Positions 35,499 through 44,097 of a stretch of DNA of 64,000 bases are shown here, in pieces. Numbering within the stretch: position 1 is the stretch's first letter; each line of letters starts with the position of its first letter. The position numbers and the translations under genes are program-made. The stretch spans positions 43,662-107,661 of the forward strand of contig DASRMR010000047.1 in NCBI GenBank assembly GCA_035647815.1. The letters run 5' to 3'. Origin of the DNA: JAAYRQ01 sp035647815. Lineage in GTDB: Bacteria > Bacillota > Syntrophomonadia > Syntrophomonadales > Syntrophomonadaceae. The notes under the pieces were generated by a model, which was not told the origin of the DNA, made no database searches, and saw only the letters and a program-made list of their open reading frames with translations.

Positions 35499-35700
35499 CC
35501 TCTGCCTCTACCCCCAGCCCATTTTCTAATTCACGAATAGCATTATTAACTATTGTTACTTCCTCTAAAGTTAATTCTTCTTTATCAAATAATTCAACTT
35601 GTTCTTTTATTGCTAAAGATTCTATAACATGTAAAGCTATATCTAATTTTTCAGAAGACAATCCTTTTAAAAGGTTTACTGCTTTTTCTAATGATGACAT
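35473..35700 (-). CDS. Antitoxin partner of the RelE/ParE-like toxin
   Basis: From ATG 35700 (after GAGGTG) it encodes 75 residues, mostly helical and acidic, ending in GLGVEAEDVWKEAGI. No classical ribbon-helix-helix motif is obvious. The assignment comes from its size and its overlap with the toxin gene, the usual antitoxin-toxin arrangement. The two probably form one transcript ending at the terminator near 35213. Confidence 0.65.
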   Translation of the reverse strand: MSSLEKAVNLLKGLSSEKLDIALHVIESLAIKEQVELFDKEELTLEEVTIVNNAIRELENGLGVEAEDVWKEAGI

Positions 35701-36054
35701 TATTATCACCTCAATTTAATTATATCAATTATTCTATCTTTATGATGACCCCTTATATTATTTGACAGCAACCACAAATATATTTCTACTTACTAGAGCA
35801 TACAAAACCTTTATCGCAACAAAAAACAATTGTTGAACCTACTCAAAATTGCTCCTATTACAAAATATAAATAAATTTAAATTTCTCTATACTAATAAAC
35901 CAAGAAGAAAAAGTATGCTATGTTTTCCGATTTGTTTAAATTTTGCTAATTCTTCATCTATTAGTACTATATTGTCACAAATTTTAACAATTTTCTCACA
36001 TATTGCATGTTATAGTAAAAGAGGGATACAAAAAATAACTGGAGGGATAATGTA
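35701..36054. other. Intergenic gap before CoA transferase 1
   Basis: This AT-rich stretch of about 350 bases lies between the divergently transcribed antitoxin and CoA transferase genes, so both promoters should be here. A TATAGT near 36010 is a possible -10 for the transferase, without a good -35. No RNA gene, repeat or convincing coding frame was seen. Confidence 0.5.
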
Positions 36055-37434
36055 ATGGGGAGAGACTATCAAGCTATGTATAAAGAGAAACTTCGTACCG
36101 CCGAAGAAGCTGCCAAAATTATTGAGTCTGGCGACTGGGTGGATTACGGTATGTTTAATGGTAAACCTGTGGCATTTGACCAGGCGCTTGCAGCACGCAA
36201 AGACGAACTGACCGATGTCAAAATAATGGGTTCAACCGTCGTTCCGCCACTACCAGAAGTGGTAACGAGTGACCCTGCAGGAGAAGTGTTTACCTTTATG
36301 GATTTGCATTTCAGCGTAGTAAGCCGAATTATGCAAGATAAGTGTCAGGGGGTATTCTATCATCCTGTTGCCTATGGTGAATCGGAAAAATACTTCTCCG
36401 ACGTTCTTTATGATCCTAATAATATCGGATCAGTACAACGCAAAGCATTCATCATTCAAGTAACACCAATGGATAAATATGGTTATTTTAATTGGGGAAC
36501 ACACAATTCTACTTCTTTTGCCCAAGTGTTAGCCTCTAAGAATGTGATAGTTGAGGTAAACCACAATTTCCCGGTTGGATTAGGGGGAAACAGGGAAGCT
36601 GTTCATATTTCTGATGTAGATTTTATAATTGAAGGTGATAACCCCGAACTTACAGCATTACCAGAGGTCGAAGCCACCGAAATCGATAAGAAAATCGCTG
36701 GACATGTTCTGGAACATTTACGAGATGGCCAATGCATCCAATTAGGAATTGGTGCCATGCCTAATCTCCTTGGAAAAATGATTAATGAAACTGATCTCAA
36801 AGACTTAGGTGGTTGGACAGAAATGTTGGTAGATTCCTATATGGATCTTTGGGAATCAGGAAAAATGAATGGGCTCAAAAAACAGATTGACCCAGGCAAA
36901 ATTAACTACACATTCACATTGGGAAGTAAAAAACTCTACGACTGGATTGATAATAATCCTGCCCTAGCCTCATGCAATGTTGGCTATATCAACCATCCGG
37001 TAAGGCTAGCTGGCATGGATAACCTAATTTCTATTAACCAAGTCCTGCAGGTAGACCTATATAGCGGGGTAAATGCTGAAAGTAATGGTTTTGCACAGAT
37101 TTCCGGCAATGGTGGTCTTTCAGATTTTGTCAACGGAGCTTACTGGTCCAAGGGAGGACGAAGTTTCCTATGTCTACCTTCTACCCACACTCAAAAGGAT
37201 GGTACCGTAATATCTAGAATTGTACCTTCCTTTAACATAGGTTCCATCACCACCATAAGCCGGCAGATGGTCAATTACATTGTGACGGAATATGGGTGGA
37301 TATCTTTGAAAGCTTCCTCAACCTGGGCTCGAACCGAAAAATTAATATCTATTGCCCATCCCGACTTCAGGGATGATCTTATTAAAGCCGCTGAGGAACG
37401 TAAGATTTGGAGACGCAGCAATAAGATTTCATAA
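36055..37434 (+). CDS. CoA transferase 1, acetyl-CoA hydrolase/transferase family
   Basis: The 459-residue protein belongs to the family of 4-hydroxybutyrate and butyryl-CoA:acetate CoA transferases, which move CoA between carboxylic acids through a glutamyl-CoA intermediate. The likely nucleophile is Glu256 in GGWTEM. The family motif SGNGGLSDFVNGA and the C-terminal SIAHPDFRDDLI are present. The start follows GGAGGG. By eye the gene is richer in G+C than its neighbours and than the paralogue at 62604. Substrate is not decidable here; butyrate or acetate is plausible. Confidence 0.9.
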   Translation: MGRDYQAMYKEKLRTAEEAAKIIESGDWVDYGMFNGKPVAFDQALAARKDELTDVKIMGSTVVPPLPEVVTSDPAGEVFTFMDLHFSVVSRIMQDKCQGVFYHPVAYGESEKYFSDVLYDPNNIGSVQRKAFIIQVTPMDKYGYFNWGTHNSTSFAQVLASKNVIVEVNHNFPVGLGGNREAVHISDVDFIIEGDNPELTALPEVEATEIDKKIAGHVLEHLRDGQCIQLGIGAMPNLLGKMINETDLKDLGGWTEMLVDSYMDLWESGKMNGLKKQIDPGKINYTFTLGSKKLYDWIDNNPALASCNVGYINHPVRLAGMDNLISINQVLQVDLYSGVNAESNGFAQISGNGGLSDFVNGAYWSKGGRSFLCLPSTHTQKDGTVISRIVPSFNIGSITTISRQMVNYIVTEYGWISLKASSTWARTEKLISIAHPDFRDDLIKAAEERKIWRRSNKIS

Positions 37435-37462
37435 AGCCTTTTTCAAATATCAATTAATTTCT

Positions 37463-37491
37463 ATAGCTCCCTTGCTGGGAGCTATTTTTTT
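37463..37491 (+). terminator. Terminator after CoA transferase 1
   Basis: Arms ATAGCTCCC and GGGAGCTAT with a 5-base loop, then TTTTTT. Confidence 0.92.
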
Positions 37492-37578
37492 ATTTAGATT
37501 TTTATTCATCCTCAAGTAACATGTTTCCATATCAAACCATATTATATCTTAGAGGCTAAACAGAAAGGAGTGTAGTAA

Positions 37579-38172
37579 ATGCATGATTGCACAGCTTGTA
37601 TTACATTTACACCTGAAAAGGATGCTTATGTAGCACAATATTATCCTGATACTAATTTTGGTCTTTCTCCTTATTTATTTACTAACCGTTTTGAAGGCAA
37701 CTGTGACATTTATCGAGCTTATATAAAATTTGATTTATGTAGTATGTTATGTAATCAGATTCCACCTAACAGTTGTATTACCTATGCCTGCTTGGAGTTT
37801 CCGCTTTCCCGTAATGAAGTACCGCCTTGTGATAATACACTTTATGTTTATCGAGTCCTTCAAGACTGGGCTGAAGAAGGAATTACTTGGAATAACCAGC
37901 CTATTACTGCTTTAATCCCAGATGGTTCAACCACAATTACTTCTTATGACGATTGTATTAATATTGATATTACTGAATTGGTAAATTGGTGGTATAGTGG
38001 CTTTTATGCTAATTTTGGTTTACAACTTAGATGTGATGAGTGTTTAGACAGTCTTTTAGGATTCTTTAGTCGTGAATATCCTAATAGTGACTACTGGCCA
38101 AGATTAACAGTTTATTATTACGAAAACTGTTGTTGCCCTTTTAGTAACGGAATTGGTGAACCAACCATTTAA
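37579..38172 (+). CDS. Cys-rich DNRLRE-type domain protein
   Basis: The 197-residue protein consists of one DNRLRE-like beta-sandwich domain: DAYVAQYYPDTNFG at the start, then IYRAYIKFDL, EGITWNNQPI and an ITELVNWWYSG segment near the end. It is unusually rich in Cys (15 residues, including CCCP near the C-terminus) and lacks a signal peptide. The domain is usually extracellular. Lack of export signal plus Cys richness in a spore-former makes a spore coat role conceivable, but this is a guess. It follows AAAGGAG and is monocistronic. Confidence 0.75.
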   Translation: MHDCTACITFTPEKDAYVAQYYPDTNFGLSPYLFTNRFEGNCDIYRAYIKFDLCSMLCNQIPPNSCITYACLEFPLSRNEVPPCDNTLYVYRVLQDWAEEGITWNNQPITALIPDGSTTITSYDDCINIDITELVNWWYSGFYANFGLQLRCDECLDSLLGFFSREYPNSDYWPRLTVYYYENCCCPFSNGIGEPTI

Positions 38173-38183
38173 AAACCTTAAAA

Positions 38184-38216
38184 ATAGCACCCTAGTTTAA
38201 TTTACTAGGGTGCTAT
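38184..38216 (-). terminator. Terminator between convergent genes
   Basis: 13-base arms ATAGCACCCTAGT / ACTAGGGTGCTAT with a 7-base loop. The minus-strand side is followed by TTTTTAAGGTTTTT, so it mainly ends the slipin gene; it can also stop the convergent Cys-rich gene. Confidence 0.88.
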
Positions 38217-38239
38217 CTTAAATAAACTTAATTATTTGT

Positions 38240-39055
38240 TTATTCATCACTCGGTTCAGAATTATCTTCATTTGCTAGCAGTTGTTTTTTCATCTTTTCT
38301 TCCAGCTTCTTCGTATCAGGGAATAACTGTCCGAATTCCATTGGCATAGGGAAAAGTATAGTATTATTCTGGGAATTAGCTATCTCCGATAAAGATCTCA
38401 ACATTCTTAAAGTGAGACTACCTTCCGATTTAGCTAAAATAACTGCAGCCTCTGCAAGCTTCACTGAGGCTTGCTTTTCACCTTCTGCTTGTATTACAGC
38501 AGCTCTTCTATCCCTTTCCGCCTGAGCTTGTCTAGCAATTGCTCGTTGCATCTCTGTCGGTAAGACTACATCTTTGATTTCTACTGAAACTATTTTTATA
38601 CCCCAAGGATCAGTAGCAGCATCAACTATTTCTTGAATAGTTTTATTTAGATGTTCACGTTCTGATAATAATTGATCAAGTTCAGCCGTTCCAGCTACAC
38701 TTCTTAAAGTAGTTTGTGCTAACTGATTAGTTGCTACATCGTATTGTTCTACATTAACAATAGCTTTATCAGGATCAACTACCCTATAGTATAAAACTGC
38801 ATTAACTGTCGTCGTAACATTATCTTTAGTTATAACTTCCTGTGGTGGTACATCATAAGTAATAACTCTCAGTGATACTCGTTGTATTTTATCGACAATG
38901 GGGATTATAAATATTAATCCCGGACCTTTTACGCTTACTAACCGTCCTAACCTGAATAAAACTGCCCTATCATATTCAGGAATTATCTTTATTGCTGCTG
39001 ATAAGATTACTACCACAAGAATAACGATTACTAACCAGTCGAAAATGAAAGCCAT
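38240..39055 (-). CDS. Slipin/stomatin-like SPFH protein
   Basis: The 271-residue protein has an N-terminal membrane segment (about residues 5-22) and an SPFH (band 7) domain (about 24-200), with RLGRLVSVKGPGL, ARQAQAERDRRAAVIQAEGE and a coiled region after it. Slipins form membrane scaffolds. It lies 15 bases after an NfeD protease gene. The nfeD-slipin pair is a conserved operon in which the protease cleaves the slipin C-terminus in some archaea. Confidence 0.9.
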   Translation of the reverse strand: MAFIFDWLVIVILVVVILSAAIKIIPEYDRAVLFRLGRLVSVKGPGLIFIIPIVDKIQRVSLRVITYDVPPQEVITKDNVTTTVNAVLYYRVVDPDKAIVNVEQYDVATNQLAQTTLRSVAGTAELDQLLSEREHLNKTIQEIVDAATDPWGIKIVSVEIKDVVLPTEMQRAIARQAQAERDRRAAVIQAEGEKQASVKLAEAAVILAKSEGSLTLRMLRSLSEIANSQNNTILFPMPMEFGQLFPDTKKLEEKMKKQLLANEDNSEPSDE

Positions 39056-39070
39056 AAATTTCCTCCTTGT

Positions 39071-40396
39071 TTATTTTTTCGCTTTTTTTACTACCAATGC
39101 CAAGGATTGACGAGATACTATCTCAACTTTTTCACCTTTAGCAATTATAGTTTGATCTTCTGAGGTTGCATTCCAAATTTCCCCCTTGAAACTTACTCTT
39201 CCATGGGGGTTCAATTCTTCAATGACTAGGCCTGTTGTATTACGAAATTCATTTCTCCCATGCATAGGAGAAATCTTTCTCAATCGCCATATACCTGCCA
39301 ACATTACAGATACTAAACCGGCCCCTACTAAACCTACACCTACAGCCATAAATCTGAAGCTTTTAAACCAACCTGTAGGCATCATCGGTTCTATCGGCAT
39401 AAATACAATGCCTAAAACAATACTTATTATTCCTCCTGCAGCTAAAACCCCATAAGTTGGAGTAAAAGCTTCAGCTATTAGTAAGCCTACACCTAAAAGC
39501 AGGAAAAGTCCTGCAGCTAAATTAACTTCAAAAGAACCCATTCCATATAAGCCTAGAATTAAACATATCGCTCCTAATACTTCAGGTAATAGGAAACCAG
39601 GAGAGTTAAACCCGATAATCAAGCCATAAATGCCGAGCATAAGCAAAATAACTGCTATAGTCGGATTACTCACTACATTAGTTATCTTTTCTTCTAAGAT
39701 TGTCTCCACATCAACTATCTTGGCAGCCGCAGTATTTAAACTAACTAGCTCATTGTTAACTGTCACCTCTGTTCCATCTATTATGGCTAAAAGTGCATCC
39801 AAATTATCTGCAGTATATTCTATAACGCCTTCTTTTAATGCTTCATTTGCATTCATAGATAAATTTTCGGTTACAAAGCGTTTTACCACATCACCTGGCC
39901 TCCCCCTATCTTCCCCAATAGTTTTCATGTGTTCAGCTAAAAAATTAATCGTTTTCTGGTCGGCAGCTTCCGGACTTTCACCAGTAGTTGGCATAGTTAC
40001 CGGCATAGCTGCACCACAAGTAGTGCCTGGAGTCATAGCGGCTACATGCCCGCTAATCAATATGAAAGTACCTGCTGAAGCAGCAATTGCGCCACTTGGG
40101 GTAACATAAGTTATCACCGGAATATCAGTTGCCGAGATAGCACTTATAATATCTAATGTAGAATTGACAAGTCCTCCTGGAGTATTAAGCTTGATTACTA
40201 TAGCAGCTGCATTATATTTTTCTGCCAAATTTATAGTTCTATTAATATGTTGAAAAGTTCCAGCCGTCACCATATCTTCGACTGTTACTGTATAAACTAG
40301 TGGTTTATTATCTTCAGCTAATAAAGCAGAAGGCATATTCATAAAAAAAGCTAAAAATATTAAAACTAAACTTATTTTTCTAAAATTAATTTTCAT
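39071..40396 (-). CDS. NfeD membrane-bound ClpP-class serine protease
   Basis: The 441-residue protein has a signal peptide (about residues 1-27), a ClpP-like protease domain with LNTPGGLVNSTLDI and nucleophile Ser in AASAGTFI (about 105-112), four or five membrane helices (about 235-370) and a C-terminal OB-fold NfeD domain (about 375-435). The long form is paired with a slipin downstream, matching its known partner. The protease faces outside the membrane. Confidence 0.9.
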   Translation of the reverse strand: MKINFRKISLVLIFLAFFMNMPSALLAEDNKPLVYTVTVEDMVTAGTFQHINRTINLAEKYNAAAIVIKLNTPGGLVNSTLDIISAISATDIPVITYVTPSGAIAASAGTFILISGHVAAMTPGTTCGAAMPVTMPTTGESPEAADQKTINFLAEHMKTIGEDRGRPGDVVKRFVTENLSMNANEALKEGVIEYTADNLDALLAIIDGTEVTVNNELVSLNTAAAKIVDVETILEEKITNVVSNPTIAVILLMLGIYGLIIGFNSPGFLLPEVLGAICLILGLYGMGSFEVNLAAGLFLLLGVGLLIAEAFTPTYGVLAAGGIISIVLGIVFMPIEPMMPTGWFKSFRFMAVGVGLVGAGLVSVMLAGIWRLRKISPMHGRNEFRNTTGLVIEELNPHGRVSFKGEIWNATSEDQTIIAKGEKVEIVSRQSLALVVKKAKK

Positions 40397-40605
40397 TATT
40401 AATATCCCCTATATTAATATTATCTGCTCTTATTGAAATATGCATTTACTATGCCATAATAGAATCCATTATGATGAAATCACTATTAAACTTATTTTTT
40501 AATTTATTTTTAGAATAATAGCACAATTAGTTTCCATGTTTTATTAAATATTCATGAAGTTCATAGCTATTATCGTATTGTTTTTTAATAACTTAAAAAT
40601 AAATC

Positions 40606-41268
40606 TTATAATTCTTTATTCATCAACTCAATCTGTTCACCTATCTCTTCAATTAGATGGGGTTTTATTACCTTTTTACCATTATTATAACTTTTTATAT
40701 ATTTTATTATTCCTCTACGATGTAATATTGGTATTTTGATTGAAGTATCTTGCTCGCTAAATCTATATTTAAGATTATCACAAGATAATACAATTATACC
40801 TTGTGTAGGTATATTTCTTACGCCTAACTTACGATATAAAAAACCATTTAAACGATATTCATGTGAATTAACTTGGCTAATTGGGTTAGTTATCATTTTA
40901 GAATATCCATTTTTCTTATGTAATAACCAATTATTCTGCGAATCTATATCTAATAGCCCACCACGCTCCCCCCCATAATTTTTGGTTTCGATGTGAAAGA
41001 TGCCATTAGGCCCAATTATAACTGTATCAAACTCATTTGTATGTTCTAAGTCAGGTCCTAATTTAATATTATGATAAACCTTATAATGCTTACTGTTCTT
41101 TTCCAGATTTTTCAAGGTTGTTTGCACCTTTTTTTCGCCCCGGTTACCACTCTCTTTAATTTTAGTTTTAATCTTTTGCCTTTTTCGTTGCTTTAAAGCC
41201 CATATACAGTAAATAGCAATTGCTAGAACTACTACGATAGGGCTAGCTAGAATAATAAAATCAAACAT
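40606..41268 (-). CDS. NERD (nuclease-related) domain protein
   Basis: The 220-residue protein has an N-terminal membrane helix (about residues 5-24) and a NERD domain (about 45-160). The PD-(D/E)XK-like residues are visible as NEFDTVIIGPNGIFHIETKN (Asp and the E-x-K pair). NERD proteins are presumed nucleases or nucleic-acid binders; the biological role is unknown. It stands alone on the minus strand with non-coding DNA on both sides. Confidence 0.82.
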   Translation of the reverse strand: MFDFIILASPIVVVLAIAIYCIWALKQRKRQKIKTKIKESGNRGEKKVQTTLKNLEKNSKHYKVYHNIKLGPDLEHTNEFDTVIIGPNGIFHIETKNYGGERGGLLDIDSQNNWLLHKKNGYSKMITNPISQVNSHEYRLNGFLYRKLGVRNIPTQGIIVLSCDNLKYRFSEQDTSIKIPILHRRGIIKYIKSYNNGKKVIKPHLIEEIGEQIELMNKEL

Positions 41269-41425
41269 AGCTTGTTAATTCCTCACCCCCTAACATATTA
41301 TCTTATTATCATTATAGCAAAATTTTAGAAGTTTTTTCTTTTAGATAGCCAAAAGTGCTTAAAAACAAGAAAGGCAAGAAATATATTATTATAGTAGTAT
41401 AATGTAATTCAAGGGAGTGAAATAA

Positions 41426-42226
41426 ATGTACTATAAGATCTTTCCTCTATTTAATGGTTTGTTTTCAGTTCGTTTTGGGGAAATCCATACTCAGTTTGAC
41501 AAAATAAGAAGTATACCCAGCTTTGTTTTTTTGATAATTGCAGATGACAATGAGGCCTTTCTAGTTGATTGTGGGTTTGCTTCTGACTACATCCCTGGAA
41601 TAAATTCTATTTATTTAAGAAAACCCGAAGAAGAACTTCATAATGCTTTATTACGACATAATATATATCCAGATAAAATAAAAACAATAATTCAAACCCA
41701 CCTACATTGGGATCATACTGGAGGTATGAATTTATTTCCTAATGCAACATTCCATGTTCAAAGCCGAGAATTATCAGGAATAATAGATGTAGGTATTTTG
41801 GAAGAATGTTCATTTGAAGTTCATCGTTGGTTACCTTATCTCGACAGATTTAATTTAATAGATGGACATGCTGAAATTAGACCCGGACTTAATGTGCTCG
41901 CTTCTGGCATACATACTCCGGGACATCAAGTCGTAGAAGTAAAGACTAGATCCGGCACAGTAATTTTAGGTGGTGACGAACCTCTCCTTTATGACAACCT
42001 ATGGGATATGATTCCCGAAAAAGCAAAACAGAGATATCTTGACGAAGCAGATCCTAAGTTTTTTTGGGATCAAGAGGCAAGATCTATCATACTTTCAAAA
42101 CTAAATGCCGAAGGAAAAATAGGAATGATTAATCCGCAATTTATGAGCTTTCATAATATAAAAAAGAGGGCAGATAAGTTTCTATCTTCCCATGATCCCG
42201 GGTTAAAAGAAATAAGTTACCTATAG
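41426..42226 (+). CDS. MBL-fold hydrolase, AHL-lactonase-like
   Basis: The 266-residue metallo-beta-lactamase-fold protein has the metal motif HLHWDH (HxHxDH), a third His in IHTPGHQ and an Asp in LGGDEPL, in the spacing used by N-acyl homoserine lactonases and similar hydrolases. It is cytoplasmic. The start follows AAGGGAGTG with a TATAAT (41398-41403) upstream. Quorum-quenching activity is only one possibility; substrates of this subfamily vary widely. Confidence 0.83.
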   Translation: MYYKIFPLFNGLFSVRFGEIHTQFDKIRSIPSFVFLIIADDNEAFLVDCGFASDYIPGINSIYLRKPEEELHNALLRHNIYPDKIKTIIQTHLHWDHTGGMNLFPNATFHVQSRELSGIIDVGILEECSFEVHRWLPYLDRFNLIDGHAEIRPGLNVLASGIHTPGHQVVEVKTRSGTVILGGDEPLLYDNLWDMIPEKAKQRYLDEADPKFFWDQEARSIILSKLNAEGKIGMINPQFMSFHNIKKRADKFLSSHDPGLKEISYL

Positions 42227-42360
42227 TAGATGTAAGAAAACCTGAATTGTAGAAAAACCTTCCACCTTAAATGAGCGGTTAGTTGACACTAATTTGTTCA
42301 TTTATTAAACTACTCTAATATTATACCAGATAATGGGCAAAAACTTTTTCGTATTAATAG

Positions 42361-42389
42361 TTGAAAAAATTCCTTCAAAAGAGTATAAT
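42361..42389 (+). promoter_or_regulatory. Promoter of tRNA-Leu
   Basis: TTGAAA (42361-42366), a 17-base spacer and TATAAT (42384-42389), 18 bases before the tRNA. Confidence 0.85.
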
Positions 42390-42407
42390 GACTCTTGTAC
42401 CAATTAT

Positions 42408-42492
42408 GCGGGCGTGGTGGAATTGGCAGACACGCATGACTTAGGATCATGTGTCGCAAGACATGGAGGTTCAAGTCCTCTCGCCCGCACCA
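42408..42492 (+). tRNA. tRNA-Leu (anticodon TAG)
   Basis: 85-base class II tRNA with acceptor GCGGGCG / CGCCCGC, anticodon loop CTTAGGA, a long variable arm (TGTCGCAAGACA), T-loop TTCAAGT and encoded CCA. Confidence 0.97.
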
Positions 42493-42502
42493 TTTGTGGA
42501 AC

Positions 42503-42537
42503 AAAGGACTTTTATTAAGTCCTTTTTATTTTTTCTG
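42503..42537 (+). terminator. Terminator of tRNA-Leu
   Basis: Arms AAAGGACTT and AAGTCCTTT with a 5-base loop, followed by TTATTTTTT. Confidence 0.9.
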
Positions 42538-42556
42538 ATAAAAGATATCTCCCTAT

Positions 42557-42585
42557 AAAAAAAAGAGAGGCTAAAAGCCTCCCTT
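42557..42585 (-). terminator. Terminator after the GNAT-like gene
   Basis: Arms GAGGCT and AGCCTC with a short loop are followed on the minus strand by TCTTTTTTTT. Confidence 0.85.
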
Positions 42586-42592
42586 AATCTAT

Positions 42593-43195
42593 TTAAGCAA
42601 TATTTTTCTTCATAAGTTTTTGTCTAACGGTAATAACTTGTTTGACTAAGGTCTTGCGGTTAGCCGCATAAGATCTTACCAGGGTTCCACTTACCTTAAA
42701 ACTTCCTTGATAGGAGAAATCCGATCTTTCCATTAGTCTTCTACCACCTGCAGATATGGTAAATGCACCCACAGCCCGAATGTCAGGAGTCTCTTGTTTT
42801 CTACTTAACACGAAATGTCTCCCAAAATCATATACTAAAGCTTTAGTATATTTTTTGTGTTGTTCATCAGTCTGGTCAACAATTACTGAAGAAATATATA
42901 AATATATATCGGGATCATCGAAAGATTTAATATGTTTTACCATTTCAGTTTCATCAATTTCCCCGGTTATTACTTGATTCCATATAGAATATTCTAAGGG
43001 GAAAACCCAGTAGTATCCTTTTACTTTTTCATCTACCTTACAAACCCGAAACATCATCGGCTCTTGTTCAATTAGTTTGTCGATAGTTTTAGATTCAGAG
43101 TGCCAACAGTTGTCAAAATAATTCTTTTCCATTTTCAACATAGCTGTAGTATCTTGGATCCGAGCACACTCAATCGTATATGCTGGATCATTCAT
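42593..43195 (-). CDS. GNAT-like acetyltransferase-fold protein
   Basis: The 200-residue protein looks like a GNAT-fold protein: an N-terminal YTIECARIQDTTAMLKMEK strand-helix, a central DIYLYISSVIVDQTDEQHKK segment where the core strand precedes the acetyl-CoA loop, and a C-terminal GGRRLMERSDFSYQGSF typical of a GNAT tail. The acetyl-CoA loop is not canonical (no clear Q/RxxGxG/A), so catalytic activity is uncertain. Monocistronic, with its own terminator. Substrate unknown. Confidence 0.6.
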   Translation of the reverse strand: MNDPAYTIECARIQDTTAMLKMEKNYFDNCWHSESKTIDKLIEQEPMMFRVCKVDEKVKGYYWVFPLEYSIWNQVITGEIDETEMVKHIKSFDDPDIYLYISSVIVDQTDEQHKKYTKALVYDFGRHFVLSRKQETPDIRAVGAFTISAGGRRLMERSDFSYQGSFKVSGTLVRSYAANRKTLVKQVITVRQKLMKKNIA

Positions 43196-43449
43196 AATGT
43201 CACCTTCCTAAAGTTTTGCCAGCATTAAGTTTCGTTTCTTAACACCTCTTATAAGTATAGTCCTTTTGCACTAGTTTTACATCTAACAGATATATATGCA
43301 AAACGATAGAAACAAGTGCCTAAGGAGGGTTCCCCTTATACGCTTCATGTTTATAGTACGGGGTTAGCTTTAAAAGAGGCTTATCATGAAATGCAGCATT
43401 AAGTGCCTAAATGGTAATAGGAATGTTTTGGTATCTAACCATGTTTATG

Positions 43450-44097
43450 TTACCTGCGTGATTGGAGTTCTGTGAATATATCGGTTAATTCTACTTCCTG
43501 TTCAGCTAGCAATACTAACAGATGATATAATAAGTCCGAAACTTCATATACAACTTCCTCTTTATCACGATTTTTAGCCGCTATGATAACTTCGGCATTT
43601 TCTTCGCCCACTTTTTTAAGGATTTTATCTATGCCTTCATTAAATAAATAAGTAGTATAAGATCCTTCAGGCATCTTTTCTTTCCTATCTGAAATAATTT
43701 CAGCTAATTCAAATAAAATACTAGGCCCAGTTTTAGCCTGATAAACTTCTTCTAAGTCAAAAGTCTTTTCTTCGACTACTTCACCATCTAAGTTTCTATA
43801 AAAACAAGATAAATGACCAGTATGACAAGCAACACCAGTCTGATCTACTAAAATTAGTAATGTGTCTTCATCACAGTCATAGCGAATTTCTTTTACTTCC
43901 TGCACATTACCTGAGCTTTCACCTTTTTGCCATAATGTGCTACGACTACGAGAGTAAAACCAGGTCTTGCCAGTTTCGATAGTCTTAGTTAATGATTCCT
44001 TATTCATATAAGCTAGCATCAAAACTTTGCCAGTTAGATAATCCTGAATTATCGCAGGTACTAAACCTTTATCATCAAACTTTATTTTATTAATCAT
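43450..44097 (-). CDS. hisI: HisIE: phosphoribosyl-AMP cyclohydrolase / phosphoribosyl-ATP pyrophosphatase
   Basis: The 215-residue bifunctional enzyme has the HisI domain first (about residues 1-115, metal ligands in RYDCDEDTLL and CHTGHLSCF) and HisE second (about 125-215, EENAEVIIAAKN). It catalyses steps 2 and 3 of histidine synthesis. It is the last gene of the his run and overlaps hisF by 4 bases. No terminator was seen in the 250 bases beyond it. Confidence 0.96.
   Translation of the reverse strand: MINKIKFDDKGLVPAIIQDYLTGKVLMLAYMNKESLTKTIETGKTWFYSRSRSTLWQKGESSGNVQEVKEIRYDCDEDTLLILVDQTGVACHTGHLSCFYRNLDGEVVEEKTFDLEEVYQAKTGPSILFELAEIISDRKEKMPEGSYTTYLFNEGIDKILKKVGEENAEVIIAAKNRDKEEVVYEVSDLLYHLLVLLAEQEVELTDIFTELQSRR

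Noticed and set aside
35972..35990. Rex-like inverted repeat upstream of CoA transferase 1
   Set aside because: Halves are imperfect (TTGTCAC / TTAACAA) and the spacer is one base too long for Rex.
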